A DNA stretch of 64,000 nt from Clostridiales bacterium (GCA_030156665.1 JASGMB010000004.1:24844-88843); one strand, 5' to 3'; shown: positions 1 to 9,890, numbered from the stretch's first letter. A program made the numbers and translations. Notes: generated by a model from the letters alone, not told the origin.

Positions 1-39
1 TTGATAACAAAAATAATAAAATAAGGTAATAAGTATATA

Positions 40-72
40 GGCTGAACAGGCACGGTAAACAGCCTGTCAGCC
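40..72 (+). promoter_or_regulatory. Hairpin in the leader of tuf
   Basis: An inverted repeat (GGCTG-a-ACAGGC with GCCTGTCAGCC, one bulged A) forms an 11-bp stem about 45 bases before tuf. No U-run follows, so it does not look like a simple terminator. In this gene order fusA would normally lie just upstream, outside the window, so this may be an intercistronic processing or stability hairpin. That role is inference. Confidence 0.5.
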
Positions 73-118
73 ATAAAAGAAACAAGAAATAGATGAAACA
101 AGAAGGAGGATATTTAAA

Positions 119-1321
119 ATGGCAAAAGCTAAATATGAAAGAACTAAACCCCATGTTAACATTGGTACAATCGGTCACGTTGACCACGGTAAAACTTCTT
201 TAACTGCAGCAATTACTAAAGTATTGGGTTTTTCTGGTAAAGCACAATATGCTGCATACGATGCTATCGATAAAGCTCCAGAAGAAAGAGAAAGAGGTAT
301 TACTATCTCTACTGCTCACGTTGAATATGAAACTGATGCAAGACACTATGCACACGTTGACTGTCCAGGACACGCCGACTACGTTAAAAACATGATCACT
401 GGTGCAGCACAGATGGATGGTGCGATTCTTGTTGTATCTGCTGCTGACGGCCCAATGCCTCAGACAAGAGAGCACATTCTTCTTTCTAGACAGGTTGGCG
501 TTCCATACATCGTAGTTTTCATGAACAAAGCTGACCAAGTTGATGATCCTGAATTATTAGAATTAGTTGAAATGGAAATTAGAGAATTATTAAATGAATA
601 TGAATTCCCAGGAGATGAAATTCCAATCATAACTGGATCTGCACTACAAGCACTTGAATCTACTTCAACAGATCCAAATGCTCCAGAGTATGCTCCAATA
701 CTTAAATTAATGGAAGCTGTAGATGCGTACATCCCAACTCCTGAAAGAAAGACTGATATGCCTTTCTTAATGCCAGTTGAGGACGTATTCTCCATCACTG
801 GACGTGGTACTGTTGCTACTGGTAGAGTAGAAAGAGGAACATTAAAACTTTCTGATGAAGTTGAAATTGTTGGTATGATGGATGCTCCAAGAAAAGTTGT
901 TGTAACTGGTATCGAGATGTTCAGAAAACTTCTTGATCAAGCAGAAGCTGGTGACAATATTGGTGCTCTTTTAAGAGGTGTTCAAAGAAATGAAATCGAA
1001 AGAGGTCAAGTATTGGCAAAACCAGGCTCTATTAAGCCTCATAAGAAATTTTCTGGAGAGGTTTATGTATTAACTAAAGAAGAAGGTGGAAGACATACTC
1101 CTTTCTTCAACAACTATAGACCTCAGTTCTATTTCAGAACTACTGACGTTACAGGCGTTATCAACTTACCAGAAGGAACTGAAATGTGCATGCCTGGCGA
1201 TAACGTAACAATGACCGTTGAGTTAATCACTCCTATCGCTATTGAAGAAGGTTTAAGATTCGCTATTCGTGAAGGTGGTAGAACAGTAGGTTCTGGCGTT
1301 GTTACTAAGATTGAAGAATAA
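119..1321 (+). CDS. tuf: Translation elongation factor Tu
   Basis: GTPase that delivers aminoacyl-tRNA to the ribosomal A site in the cytoplasm. The 400-residue protein has the family's usual length. GHVDHGKT (residues 19-26) is the P loop, DCPGHADY near residue 81 is the G3 motif, and NKAD near 136 is the G4 guanine-specificity motif, with Ala where NKCD is usual. The EF-Tu domains 2 and 3 follow, including the [12 protein letters not shown] stretch. AAGGAGGATATTTAAA just before the ATG is a strong ribosome binding site. It is probably the last gene of a str-type operon, since a strong terminator follows. Identification is secure. Confidence 0.98.
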   Translation: MAKAKYERTKPHVNIGTIGHVDHGKTSLTAAITKVLGFSGKAQYAAYDAIDKAPEERERGITISTAHVEYETDARHYAHVDCPGHADYVKNMITGAAQMDGAILVVSAADGPMPQTREHILLSRQVGVPYIVVFMNKADQVDDPELLELVEMEIRELLNEYEFPGDEIPIITGSALQALESTSTDPNAPEYAPILKLMEAVDAYIPTPERKTDMPFLMPVEDVFSITGRGTVATGRVERGTLKLSDEVEIVGMMDAPRKVVVTGIEMFRKLLDQAEAGDNIGALLRGVQRNEIERGQVLAKPGSIKPHKKFSGEVYVLTKEEGGRHTPFFNNYRPQFYFRTTDVTGVINLPEGTEMCMPGDNVTMTVELITPIAIEEGLRFAIREGGRTVGSGVVTKIEE

Positions 1322-1326
1322 TTAGA

Positions 1327-1380
1327 ATTCTCAATAAAAAAACCGTACCGTTATTGGTGCGGTTTTTTATTGAGAATTTT
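1327..1380 (+). terminator. Rho-independent terminator after tuf
   Basis: The stop codon is followed by a long inverted repeat. The inner stem pairs AAAAAACCG with CGGTTTTTT, and the outer arms ATTCTCAATA and TATTGAGAAT extend it. The run of T in the 3' arm and after it fits an intrinsic terminator separating tuf from the next gene. Confidence 0.85.
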
Positions 1381-1426
1381 TTTGGAATATAATATAATTG
1401 TTCAAAAAGGGCAAGGAGAGAAATGA

Positions 1427-2269
1427 ATGCGCCAAGTACATGTTAGCAAAATTATTGATATGGTTGAAAAGTTATGTATCCATGCAAATTATTATATTAA
1501 TCAAGATATTCAATCGGCAATAGCAAGCTATAGAGATAAAGAGCAATCGCCAATTGGAAAAGATATATTAAGTAAATTACTCGAAAATGCCAAATTAGCG
1601 GAAGAACAGGCCATGCCGATTTGTCAGGATACAGGTATGACAGTTGTTTTTGTAGAACTGGGTCAAGATGTCCATGTAGTAGGTGGCAGTCTAAGCGATG
1701 CCATTCATGAAGGAGTAAGAAGAGGTTATGATAAAGGATATCTCAGAAAGTCGGTGGTAAATGACCCTTTGCACAGAGTAAATACACAAGATAATACACC
1801 GGCTGTTATACATTATGACATCATAGAAGGGGATAAAATTAAAATCACAATAGCTCCAAAAGGGTTTGGAAGTGAAAACATGAGTGCACTCAAGATGTTA
1901 AAACCTTCCGATGGATTGGAAGGTGTAGTAGATTTTGTTGTAAAAACAGTTGATGAAGCAGGTGCTAATCCCTGTCCACCAATGGTAGTAGGTGTAGGGA
2001 TAGGAGGTACGATGGAGAAAGCTGCATATCTTGCTAAAAAAGCGCTGCTTCGCCCAATCGATGTACGTAACACCGACCGGTTCTATAAGGAACTTGAACA
2101 GGAATTATTGGGAAAAATTAATATGCTGGGAATTGGGCCTCAAGGACTTGGAGGAACCACTACAGCCCTTGCAGTAAACATTGAGGTATTTCCAACCCAT
2201 ATAGCAGGTCTGCCGGTTGCGGTGAATATAAACTGTCATGCGACTAGACATGCCGAAGCGGTAATTTAG
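1427..2269 (+). CDS. fumA: Fumarate hydratase class I, alpha subunit (orphan)
   Basis: Subunit of the oxygen-sensitive iron-sulfur hydro-lyase that interconverts fumarate and malate (the L(+)-tartrate dehydratase family is close). The 280 residues match the usual length of the alpha subunit. Cysteines that could ligate the cluster are in PICQDTGM (C66), ANPCPPM and NINCHATRH near the end. CAAGGAGAG precedes the ATG. In Clostridia the beta subunit gene normally follows directly; here it does not. Only repeats and a short mobile element lie between this gene and rnhC, so the partner must be elsewhere or absent. Tartrate dehydratase alpha is the main alternative. Confidence 0.88.
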   Translation: MRQVHVSKIIDMVEKLCIHANYYINQDIQSAIASYRDKEQSPIGKDILSKLLENAKLAEEQAMPICQDTGMTVVFVELGQDVHVVGGSLSDAIHEGVRRGYDKGYLRKSVVNDPLHRVNTQDNTPAVIHYDIIEGDKIKITIAPKGFGSENMSALKMLKPSDGLEGVVDFVVKTVDEAGANPCPPMVVGVGIGGTMEKAAYLAKKALLRPIDVRNTDRFYKELEQELLGKINMLGIGPQGLGGTTTALAVNIEVFPTHIAGLPVAVNINCHATRHAEAVI

Positions 2270-2289
2270 TGTACAATATTATTAATGCA

Positions 2290-2495
2290 ACGCGTTGTGC
2301 TAGTTCAATTTGGAGTTCGGAGCTTGGAGCTCGGAGTTCAAAAATATTGTTGAAAAAGCCTTAGAAATTCTTAGTAAAGCGGAGGAAAAGTAGCGTCACT
2401 TATTTTGGGCGTATATTTTTATTTGAGAAATATTATGAAAAGAACGTTGCGGAAAGGCTTAGCGACTAAAATATATTTTTGACTAGTACAATAGC
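2290..2495 (+). mobile_element. MITE-like element, family A, copy 1 (nested)
   Basis: The element is bounded by the exact 8-base direct repeat TTAATGCA (2282-2289 and 2496-2503). Its left end reads ACGCGTTGTGCTAGTTCAAT and its right end GACTAGTACAATAGC, which are imperfect inverted repeats. Inside, 2309-2338 is a seven-base-period array (TTTGGAG, TTCGGAG, CTTGGAG, CTCGGAG). A second repeat type (family C, about 2408-2460) appears to be inserted within it. There is no transposase, so it would be non-autonomous. Other copies are at 44589-44732 and 56848-56954, with a partial one near 53906. Confidence 0.75.
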
Positions 2496-2623
2496 TTAAT
2501 GCAGAATTGAGAATGCAGCATTATGGGATGGAAGATTTTAGTGTTTAATAGATTGTAATAATATGATTATAAAAACATTAGAACCGAATAGTTGGTGTGG
2601 TATGCTGATATAGGAGTGATTTG
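2496..2623. other. Gap between family A copy 1 and rnhC
   Basis: This is the rest of the fumA-rnhC gap. It starts with a heptamer array at about 2498-2525 (AATGCAG, AATTGAG, AATGCAG). The remainder is AT-rich, and I see no gene or clear promoter in it. Confidence 0.6.
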
Positions 2624-3592
2624 ATGTTGTATTGTTCCATCGAGTATTTGAATAAATTAATAGGTAAAAAATTACCTGAAGCAGCCCAGCAAGGTTTTCA
2701 TCTAGAAACGTATAAAGAAATTCCGTACGGTATTCAGCTTTTTTTTATATATAATGGGAAAAAGTATATTATCAATTTATATTATACTGAGAAAAAAGGG
2801 TTAAAAGTGGTTAGCAATATCAAGAAGCCGGATGACAATAATGATTTATTAGTGAACATTTTTACTGATGGTGTAAAACTTTCGGTTAAGCAAAGAAATA
2901 ATGCTGAGCAATTGGATTTAAGCACATTAAATTTTGGTGTGTGGATTGGAACGGATGAATCCGGCAAAGGAGATTATTTTGGACCACTGGTTGCAGCAGG
3001 ATTTATAATAGATAAAAAAATTGTTTATGATATAGAAAATCTGGGTATAAAAGATAGTAAGAAGATATCAGATAAAAAAATAATGGAGATGTCAGAATAT
3101 TTACATAAAAATTTTCAAGATAGTATTAGTATTTGTGAGCTATCACCGGGAAAATACAATCAACTGTATCAAAGACTAATAGAACAAAAAAAGAATTTAA
3201 ATCATTTGCTTGCCTGGACGCATGCCAGGGTAATAGAAAATTTGCTTATGCGCAATGATAAAGTTGAAGGTGCTATTGCCGACCAATTTGGAAATGAAAG
3301 ATATATCAACAATGCACTGATGGAACGTGGACGAGCAATTACATTGCTACAGAGAACGAAAGCTGAAGAAGATCCGGCAGTAGCTGCAGCATCCATCCTT
3401 GCACGCCATAGGTTTATTATCAGAATGAAGCAATTACAAGAAAAATACAAAATGGATTTGCCGAAAGGAGCCGGACAGGCAGTATCTCAAGCAGCGATAA
3501 AGTTTATTAAAACATATGGAAAAGACCAGTTGAGCAATGTAGCAAAACTTCATTTTAAAATAACAAATAAAATTATGATGATGGATTCCTAG
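2624..3592 (+). CDS. rnhC: Ribonuclease HIII
   Basis: Endonuclease that cuts the RNA strand of RNA-DNA hybrids, used in R-loop and primer removal. The N-terminal part of about 90 residues is the TBP-like substrate-binding domain typical of RNase HIII. The type 2 RNase H fold follows, with the acidic motif GTDESGKGDYFGP, then GAIADQFGNE and the AEEDPAVAAASILAR stretch. The ORF opens with TTG at 2621, but the ATG at 2624 lies 7 bases from AGGAG and is preferred. The N-terminal domain and the GTDESGKGD form favour HIII over HII. Confidence 0.93.
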   Translation: MLYCSIEYLNKLIGKKLPEAAQQGFHLETYKEIPYGIQLFFIYNGKKYIINLYYTEKKGLKVVSNIKKPDDNNDLLVNIFTDGVKLSVKQRNNAEQLDLSTLNFGVWIGTDESGKGDYFGPLVAAGFIIDKKIVYDIENLGIKDSKKISDKKIMEMSEYLHKNFQDSISICELSPGKYNQLYQRLIEQKKNLNHLLAWTHARVIENLLMRNDKVEGAIADQFGNERYINNALMERGRAITLLQRTKAEEDPAVAAASILARHRFIIRMKQLQEKYKMDLPKGAGQAVSQAAIKFIKTYGKDQLSNVAKLHFKITNKIMMMDS

Positions 3593-3780
3593 TAATAAGA
3601 AAATGAACTTTATATCAATCATAGTTTAGTAATATGTATAAAATTTTTGTTAGTGAGTAGGAATATACAATGGAGTAGCGAATATATAACAATATAACAG
3701 TTTTATCAAAATAACATGAATTTTTATTATATTAGTAATGGATATACGCAAATTAGGCTATAATATTTAAAGCTATATAT

Positions 3781-3824
3781 CGATAACCAATATCTAAATT
3801 TAAAATAAATGAATGTAGTTATCG
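3781..3824 (+). repeat. Family F short repeat, copy 1
   Basis: This 44-base block begins CGATAACC and ends GTTATCG, so its ends form short inverted repeats around an AT-rich core. An almost identical copy lies at 17831-17874, and a fragment (ATCGATAACTACCTT) is near 20404. Both full copies are in gene-free DNA. Confidence 0.7.
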
Positions 3825-3828
3825 ATGA

Positions 3829-3876
3829 AATTAACCAACTTTAAATCATAATATTTAGCTTTAAAGTTGGTTAATT
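3829..3876. repeat. Perfect 17-bp inverted repeat
   Basis: AATTAACCAACTTTAAA (3829-3845) and its exact complement (3860-3876) can form a stem with a 14-base loop. No T-run follows. It lies next to the family F repeat in the gap between rnhC and hpf. It could be an RNA hairpin or a protein-binding palindrome, and I cannot tell which. Confidence 0.6.
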
Positions 3877-3906
3877 ATAAAAAGTAATAAGGTTTTATCA
3901 GTTAAC

Positions 3907-4037
3907 TTTATAACAATTGCGGCAGAAAACCTGATCCTTGTAGGCTAGGATGAATGCTGCATAAAGTTTTAAGAGAATCTACCTTAAAAAATACCTCGGG
4001 CTTTATGCCCGGAATTCAGAATCAAAGATTCTTTTTA
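3907..4037 (+). repeat. Family E repeat, copy 1 (IS200/IS605-like hairpins)
   Basis: The block starts TATAACAATTGCGGCAGAAA, continues through GCATAAAGTTTTAAGAG, and ends with a hairpin around CGGGCTTTATGCCCG and GATTCTTTTT. Related copies are at 4593-4682, 11086-11222 and, inverted, 30061-30196. The copy ends only a few bases before the hpf ribosome binding site, so it forms much of that gene's leader. Confidence 0.65.
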
Positions 4038-4054
4038 AAAAAGGAGCTGAGCAT

Positions 4055-4533
4055 ATGAAATTTATTATCACAGGAAGAAAAATTGATGTAACTGATGGTC
4101 TTAGAGATAGGGTTCACAAAAAGCTGGGAAAATTAGAGAAGTTTTTTCATGAAGACACCGAAGTACATGTAACACTGGAAGAGTAAGTGAAGACATGTAT
4201 CATTCTATCGATAGAGTAGTAGATGCTTTAGAAAGGCAAATTAGAAAGAACAAAACCCGTCTTGAAAAAAAATTGAAAGAAAATGCCTTTGCATTGACTG
4301 GCGACAATGGAAAAGTACATGTAAATAATGAGGAATTTGAAGAAGAAAAAGATTTTAATGTAGTAAAGACCAAAAGATTTGCGATTAAGCCTATGGACAT
4401 TGAAGAAGCCATCCTTCAAATGAATTTATTAGGGCATCAATTCTTTGTGTTTTCAAATGCAGACACAGAAGAAGTAAATGTTGTCTATCGCAGAAAAGAT
4501 GGAAATTATGGTTTGATTGAACCGGAGTTTTAA
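4055..4533 (+). pseudogene. hpf: Ribosome hibernation promoting factor, internally deleted and frameshifted
   Basis: Intact long HPF binds the 30S subunit and pairs ribosomes into inactive 100S dimers. AAGGAG precedes the ATG at 4055. The first frame encodes a good HPF start (MKFIITGRKIDVTDGL to TEVHVTLEE) and then stops at 4184-4186. The sequence resumes in another frame at about 4187 (VSEDMYHSIDRVVDALERQI) and continues through a complete C-terminal dimerisation domain (FAIKPMDIEEAILQMNLLGH) to 4533. About 25 residues expected between the two halves, the last strands of the S30AE domain, are absent. One deletion of non-triplet length explains both defects. It could be a real loss of function or an assembly error. 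Confidence 0.8.
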
Positions 4534-4545
4534 TATAGTTAGGCA

Positions 4546-4598
4546 TTCGGAGTGGGGAGTTTGGAGTTATTTACTTCAAACTCCCCACTATTTTGAGA
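4546..4598 (+). terminator. Heptamer array forming a hairpin after hpf
   Basis: The heptamers TTCGGAG, TGGGGAG and TTTGGAG are followed by a reverse-complement arm. AGTGGGGAGTTTG pairs perfectly with CAAACTCCCCACT over 13 bp, and ATTTTGAG follows. It may act as a weak terminator after hpf. It also shows that the seven-base arrays occur as inverted pairs. Confidence 0.55.
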
Positions 4599-4682
4599 GT
4601 TTATAACGACTGCGGCAGAAAACCTGGCCCCTTGTGGATCAGGATGAATGCCGCATAAAGTTTCAAGAGAATCTACCTTATC
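4593..4682 (+). repeat. Family E repeat, copy 2
   Basis: This is the same TATAACGACTGCGGCAGAAA to TCAAGAGAATCTACCTTA block as at 3907, but without the final CGGGCTTTATGCCCG hairpin. A family C fragment (CAAACAAATTAAATGTACCC) follows directly. It lies between hpf and the secA promoter. Confidence 0.65.
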
Positions 4683-4760
4683 CAAACAAATTAAATGTAC
4701 CCTTATATTTAATCTATATCTTAACCTGAGCTTGATTGGATTTCTTTCCACTAAAAAACA

Positions 4761-4789
4761 TTGAAACGGTACCTTCTTAATGATAAAAT
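4761..4789 (+). promoter_or_regulatory. Probable sigma-A promoter of secA
   Basis: TTGAAA (4761-4766) and TAAAAT (4784-4789) are separated by 17 bases, about 44 bases upstream of the secA start. Both boxes differ from the consensus by one base. Confidence 0.6.
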
Positions 4790-4832
4790 GTTATAAGATT
4801 GGGAAAAACTTTCATTAATGAGGTGAAAACGT

Positions 4833-7553
4833 ATGAAAAAGCTTTTAGAAAAACTCTTAGGAAGCTATAGCGATAGAGAAATAAAACGGTTAATGCCTAT
4901 AGTAGACCAAATAGAAAGTCTTGATTCTACGATGCAAAACCTAACAGATGAACAATTAAAAGCTAAAACGCAGGAGTTTAAAAATAGGCTGTCTAATGGG
5001 GAAACCCTTGAGGATATATTACCAGAGGCTTTTGCAGTAGTTAGGGAAACTGCCAGTAGAGTGCTTGGAATGAAACACTTTCGTGTTCAGCTCCTCGGTG
5101 GTATTGTTTTACATCAGGGAAGAATTGCTGAAATGAAAACCGGAGAAGGTAAGACGCTAGTAGCAACATTACCGGCATATTTGAATGCTTTAGAAGGTAA
5201 AGGTGTACACATTGTTACTGTAAATGATTATCTTGCAAAACGCGACAGTGAGTGGATGGGGAAAATCTATAGATTTCTCGGATTATCCGTTGGTCTTATC
5301 GTACATGATTTAGATTCCCAGCAAAGAAGAAAAGCATATAATAGTGATATTACCTATGGCACCAATAATGAATTTGGATTTGATTACCTCAGAGATAATA
5401 TGGTAATTTATAAGGAAGATATGGTACAAAGGGGACAGCATTATGCAATTATAGACGAGGTAGACAGTATACTGATAGATGAAGCAAGAACCCCTTTAAT
5501 TATTTCCGGGGCTGGCGATAAATCTACCGATCTTTATAAACAAGTAGACGCATTTGTAAGAAAGTTAAAAGTACAAAAATTTGTTGAATCTGATGATAAA
5601 AAGCATCATGATGATATTGATGCCGATTACATCGTAGATGAAAAGGCAAATACGGCAACACTAACCGAAAAAGGAATAAAAAAGGCAGAACAGGCTTTTG
5701 GATTAGAGAATCTATCTGACCCTGACAACATGACCATTTCCCATCATATTAACCAGGCATTAAAAGCCCATGGGATTATGAAGAGAGATAAAGATTATGT
5801 AGTAAAAGATGGAGAAGTGATTATAGTTGATGAATTTACCGGACGTTTGATGTTTGGTAGGAGATATAGTGATGGTCTGCATCAAGCGATAGAAGCAAAA
5901 GAAGGCGTAAAAGTAGAACGTGAAAGCAAGACATTGGCAACCATTACATTCCAGAATTATTTCCGTATGTATACTAAGCTTGCCGGTATGACCGGTACAG
6001 CGCAAACAGAGGAAGAAGAATTCAGATCCATTTATCATCTGGATGTTATTGTAATACCTACGAATAAACCTGTACAAAGAAAAGATTTACCTGATGTCAT
6101 TTATAAAAATGAACGAGGCAAGCTAAATGCTGTGGTAGAGCAAATTGTAGAATGTTATAAGAAAGGACAGCCTGCACTGGTAGGTACAATTACTATTGAA
6201 AAATCGGAAGAACTCAGTCGTATGCTAAAGAAAAGAGGTATTCCTCACGAGGTACTTAATGCAAAGTATCATGAAAAGGAAGCTGAAATTGTCGCGCAGG
6301 CAGGTAAGAAAGGTGCAGTTACTATTGCAACAAATATGGCCGGTCGTGGTACTGATATTATGTTGGGTGGTAATGCGGAGTATATGGCCAAACATGAAAT
6401 GAAAAAGAGAGGCTATAGCGACCAACTATTAGTAGAAGCTACAGGATTTGCTGATACTGATGATGCGGAAATTCTAGAAGCTCGCAAAACTTTTAAAGAA
6501 TTATACGAAAAATTTAAACAGGAAACTAATAGAGAACGTGAAGAGGTGATTGCGGCAGGAGGTCTCCAAATCATAGGTACCGAACGACATGAGAGTAGAC
6601 GTATTGATAATCAGCTGAGAGGGCGTGCAGGACGTCAAGGAGATCCGGGATCATCAAGATTCTTCATCTCTCTTGAAGATGATTTGATGCGTTTGTTTGG
6701 TTCGGAAAGAATTGCAGGGATAGTAGAAGCACTAGGGTTAGAAGAAGATCAACCTATTGAACATAAGATGTTATCCAATGCTATAGAAAATGCACAGAAA
6801 AAGGTAGAGGGTAGAAACTTTGATATCCGTAAACATGTATTGCAATATGATGATGTAATGAACCAGCAGAGAGAAGTAATTTATGCACAGCGGCAAAAAG
6901 TATTGAATGGTGAAAACCTCAAACCTGCTGTTCTGAAAATGATAGAAGGATTGGTAGATCGTATTATTGAACTATATACCGGAGAAAGTCCTCATCCTGA
7001 TGATTGGAATTGGACCGGACTTGTAGAATATGCAGAAAGTATATTCCTTCCAAAAGGTGCATTAGAATATACAAGAGAACAAATGGAAGATTTGACTAAA
7101 GAAGAGCTCCGGGAAAAGTTATTGAAAATTGCACTGGATAGATATGAGGCGAAAGAACAAGAAATCGGAACAGAAAACATGAGGGAATTGGAACGAGTGG
7201 TCATGCTAAAAGTGGTAGACCAAAAATGGATGGATCACATAGACAATATGGATCAATTAAGACAGGGAATTGGCCTTAGAGCTTATGGACAGCGTGATCC
7301 GGTAGTAGAATACAAATTTGAAGGCTTCGATATGTTTGAAGAGATGATCAGAAATATTCAGGAAGACACCGTCACCATTATTTATCACGCACATATAGAA
7401 ACGCCACCTGAAAGAGAAAAAGTGGCGGAACCGATTAATGCGGTACATGGCGACGGACCGACTAAACCTATTGTAAAAGGAGAGAAGATAGGAAGAAATG
7501 AGCCGTGCCCTTGCGGATCAGGCAAGAAGTATAAGAAATGCTGTGGGCGTTAG
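4833..7553 (+). CDS. secA: Protein translocase ATPase SecA
   Basis: Motor ATPase that drives unfolded preproteins through SecYEG at the membrane. The 906 residues match long SecA forms. Motifs in order: [17 protein letters not shown] (Walker A, near residue 105), [19 protein letters not shown] (DEAD-type box and start of the preprotein domain), [25 protein letters not shown] and [15 protein letters not shown] (helicase motifs V and VI). The C-terminal [13 protein letters not shown] is the zinc-binding SEC-C tail that contacts SecB or ribosomes. GAGGTG precedes the ATG. secA followed by prfB is a common Firmicutes order. Confidence 0.98.
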   Translation: MKKLLEKLLGSYSDREIKRLMPIVDQIESLDSTMQNLTDEQLKAKTQEFKNRLSNGETLEDILPEAFAVVRETASRVLGMKHFRVQLLGGIVLHQGRIAEMKTGEGKTLVATLPAYLNALEGKGVHIVTVNDYLAKRDSEWMGKIYRFLGLSVGLIVHDLDSQQRRKAYNSDITYGTNNEFGFDYLRDNMVIYKEDMVQRGQHYAIIDEVDSILIDEARTPLIISGAGDKSTDLYKQVDAFVRKLKVQKFVESDDKKHHDDIDADYIVDEKANTATLTEKGIKKAEQAFGLENLSDPDNMTISHHINQALKAHGIMKRDKDYVVKDGEVIIVDEFTGRLMFGRRYSDGLHQAIEAKEGVKVERESKTLATITFQNYFRMYTKLAGMTGTAQTEEEEFRSIYHLDVIVIPTNKPVQRKDLPDVIYKNERGKLNAVVEQIVECYKKGQPALVGTITIEKSEELSRMLKKRGIPHEVLNAKYHEKEAEIVAQAGKKGAVTIATNMAGRGTDIMLGGNAEYMAKHEMKKRGYSDQLLVEATGFADTDDAEILEARKTFKELYEKFKQETNREREEVIAAGGLQIIGTERHESRRIDNQLRGRAGRQGDPGSSRFFISLEDDLMRLFGSERIAGIVEALGLEEDQPIEHKMLSNAIENAQKKVEGRNFDIRKHVLQYDDVMNQQREVIYAQRQKVLNGENLKPAVLKMIEGLVDRIIELYTGESPHPDDWNWTGLVEYAESIFLPKGALEYTREQMEDLTKEELREKLLKIALDRYEAKEQEIGTENMRELERVVMLKVVDQKWMDHIDNMDQLRQGIGLRAYGQRDPVVEYKFEGFDMFEEMIRNIQEDTVTIIYHAHIETPPEREKVAEPINAVHGDGPTKPIVKGEKIGRNEPCPCGSGKKYKKCCGR

Positions 7554-7683
7554 GAATGCGCAATTGTAAAAAATAATACAGATAATAGGCGGGCAAGGTT
7601 TCTTTGCTCTGAATAGTATATAAATTTATCAAAAGTCAAAAACAAGTAATGATTATATAATGTATAATGAAAGGACTGATAAC

Positions 7684-8806
7684 ATGTTAGAATTCGAACA
7701 ATACAGGCTAGACCTGGAGGAGATAGAACAAGATATCAATGAAATGGGGGCTTCACTTTGACATCGCTAAAATAAAGTTAGAAATTAAAGAACTGGAAGA
7801 GCAAACGGCGGACCCTAATTTTTGGAATGATATCGAAAATTCTCAAAAAGTACTGCAGAAGATCAAAGTGCTTAAAGAAAAAGTAGAGAGATTTGAAAGT
7901 CTGCAGCAGGAATGGGAAGACCTTAGCACACTGGTTGAACTTGCAGATGAAGAAGAAGATTTATCAGTATTAGATGAAGTAAGCAACAGTTTTAAACAAT
8001 TACAAAAAGATTTGCAGGAATTAAAGCTGGAAACATTGCTAAGTGGTGAATATGATAAGAACAATGCGATTCTGACTTTGCATGCAGGAGCAGGTGGAAC
8101 AGAAGCCCAGGATTGGGTAGAGATGCTTCTACGTATGTATACTAGGTGGGCAGAACGAAAAGGGTTTGCTGTGAAGACACTGGACTATCTGGCCGGAGAT
8201 GAAGCAGGAGTAAAAAGTGCAACTATCCTTATACAGGGTATGAATGCCTATGGATATGCTAAAAGTGAAAAAGGTGTTCACAGGCTTGTAAGGATTTCAC
8301 CTTTTGATGCATCGGGAAGAAGGCATACTTCTTTTGCTTCGGTTGACGTTATGCCGGAAATAGACGATGAAATTGAAGTTAGTATCAATCCTGACGACCT
8401 AAGAGTGGATACTTACCGCTCCAGTGGCGCTGGCGGACAACACGTTAATAAAACTGATTCTGCAATAAGGATAACCCATATTCCTACCGGCATTGTAGTG
8501 CAGTGTCAAAATGAACGTTCTCAGCACAAGAATAGAGAGACAGCTATGAAAATGCTTAAAGCAAAATTATTTGAAATAAAAGAGCGGGAACAGAAAGAAA
8601 AAATAGAAGATATTAAGGGTGAACAAAAAGACATTGCATGGGGAAGCCAAATCAGATCTTATGTATTTCATCCATATAACCTGGTCAAAGACCATAGAAC
8701 CAATTTTGAAATGGGCAATATTAATGCAGTGATGGATGGAGAATTAGACGGTTTTATCAATGCATATTTGAAGGCAGCTAGTTTAGGGCAACTGAAAACC
8801 AATTAA
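7684..8806 (+). CDS. prfB: Peptide chain release factor 2, programmed +1 frameshift
   Basis: Release factor that reads UGA and UAA stops. Translation starts at ATG 7684 ([18 protein letters not shown]). After 25 codons it meets the in-frame UGA at 7759-7761, and a +1 shift at CTT-TGA-C lets it continue in the frame ending at 8806, giving about 373 residues. A G-rich stretch (GGGGGC, 7746-7751) sits just upstream as the internal Shine-Dalgarno-like stimulator. The anticodon-mimic motif appears as SPFD ([14 protein letters not shown]), and [13 protein letters not shown] carries the catalytic GGQ. The shift autoregulates RF2 level in the known systems. Confidence 0.95.
7746..7762 (+). promoter_or_regulatory. 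prfB recoding site
   Basis: GGGGGC is followed four bases later by CTTTGAC. This is the classical arrangement of Shine-Dalgarno-like stimulator, slippery CUU and slow UGA-C stop. When RF2 is scarce, the ribosome slips +1 here and makes full-length RF2. Confidence 0.92.
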
Positions 8807-8831
8807 GAATTAAAAATTAAGAATTGAAGAT
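8804..8831 (+). repeat. Heptamer array after prfB
   Basis: AATTAAG, AATTAAA, AATTAAG and AATTGAA follow one another with a strict seven-base period, beginning at the prfB stop codon. Related arrays lie at about 8997-9012 and 9046-9076, the latter in the opposite orientation (TAATTCT, TCATTCT, TAATTTT). Confidence 0.6.
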
Positions 8832-8848
8832 AAGTGGTTTCAGATCAA

Positions 8849-8880
8849 AAGGAATAGTTTTAAGCTATTCCTTTTTTTTT
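8849..8880 (+). terminator. Rho-independent terminator after prfB
   Basis: AAGGAATAG and CTATTCCTT form a 9-bp stem with a short loop, followed by a run of T. Confidence 0.85.
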
Positions 8881-9093
8881 ATGACAGAAGTGTAATATCA
8901 AGACAATCTACATTTAATAAAAATTAGATTATTTTATTTTTATTATTTAAAATATTAGCGAAAAATGGTAATATATAATTAACATATTGTGTGAGGAATT
9001 GAGAATGAAATTAGGAGCAAAATCTTTTAAGAAAGAATGTTAATACCTAATTCTTCATTCTTAATTTTTAATTAACAGAATGGGGGTTTGGCG

Positions 9094-9552
9094 ATGGCAA
9101 CTACTCAGCTTGTAATTTTTAAACTTGAAAACGAAGAATTTGGCGTTGACATTATGCAAGTAAAAGAAATCATAAAACCATTACAGATTGTAAAAGTACC
9201 CAATACACCTGACTTTATAGAAGGAATTATCAATTTAAGAGGTAAAGTTCACCCAATCATTTCTTTAAGAAAGAGGTTTAAGCTTGCTGTCACAGCCTTT
9301 GATGATAATACAAAGATTATCATTGTAAATGTGAATGATACCGATGTTGGATTTATTGTGGATGAAGTGAATGAAATAGTACGTATTGATAATCAGGAAA
9401 TTGAGCAAGTGCCTGAACTGGTCACAGGTATAAATCGGAAATATATAAATGGAGTAGGAAAAATTAATGATAGAATGATTATACTTCTGGACTTAGACCA
9501 GGTCTTATCACTTAGTGAGCAAGAAGAAATCAAATCGATAAATAATGAATAA
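9094..9552 (+). CDS. cheW: CheW-like chemotaxis coupling protein
   Basis: Adaptor that links chemoreceptors to the CheA kinase. It is a single CheW domain of about 152 residues: QLVIFKLENEEFGVDIMQVKEI at the start, IEGIINLRGKVHPIISLRKRF in the middle and DRMIILLDLDQVLS at the end. TTG 9088 is possible, but ATG 9094 fits the GGGGGTTTG ribosome binding site better. The last codons (INNE) run into a seven-base-period array. No CheA or receptor gene is near, so this stand-alone copy could serve a distant cluster. Confidence 0.9.
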   Translation: MATTQLVIFKLENEEFGVDIMQVKEIIKPLQIVKVPNTPDFIEGIINLRGKVHPIISLRKRFKLAVTAFDDNTKIIIVNVNDTDVGFIVDEVNEIVRIDNQEIEQVPELVTGINRKYINGVGKINDRMIILLDLDQVLSLSEQEEIKSINNE

Positions 9553-9600
9553 TGTACGATGAAAAATGTATAATAGATAATGACTAATACATTATTCATT
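9546..9600 (+). repeat. Heptamer array between cheW and the TM1266-like gene
   Basis: AATGAAT, AATGTAC, GATGAAA, AATGTAT, AATAGAT and AATGACT run in register. The array then ends in ACATTATTCATT, complementary to its start. It overlaps the cheW stop codon and fills almost the whole gap. Confidence 0.6.
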
Positions 9601-9612
9601 GGAGGGAATGTT

Positions 9613-9861
9613 GTGAAAAAAAGTCTTAGTATTGTAGGAGTAATTGTAGATAAAAGAACGGATGCAGTTCCAAGAGTTCAGGAAGTTTTAACTAGATTTG
9701 GTGACAGTATACTGGCTCGATTTGGATTACATGACCCTGGGGAAGAGCAGCACGGATTAATTACCCTTAACGTAAGGGACAAGCAGGAAAAGATTCATGA
9801 ATTAATGGGAGAGCTGACCGCTATTGAAGGTGTAGGTGTAAAAAGTATGGAAATGAAGTAA
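9613..9861 (+). CDS. TM1266-type iron-only hydrogenase system regulator
   Basis: Small ACT-like (ferredoxin-fold) protein of 82 residues from the family that accompanies [FeFe]-hydrogenase maturation genes; its molecular role is not established. The pattern KSLSIVGVIVDKRTDAVPRV, RFGDSILARFGLHDP, EEQHGLITLNVRD and GVGVKSMEMK fits the family along its whole length. The start is GTG 9613, 6 bases after GGAGGG; the upstream ATG 9580 lies in the heptamer array and has no ribosome binding site. No hydrogenase gene is in the window. Confidence 0.8.
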   Translation: MKKSLSIVGVIVDKRTDAVPRVQEVLTRFGDSILARFGLHDPGEEQHGLITLNVRDKQEKIHELMGELTAIEGVGVKSMEMK

Positions 9862-9890
9862 CGTAAAGGTTAAAATTGAATTTAAGAATG

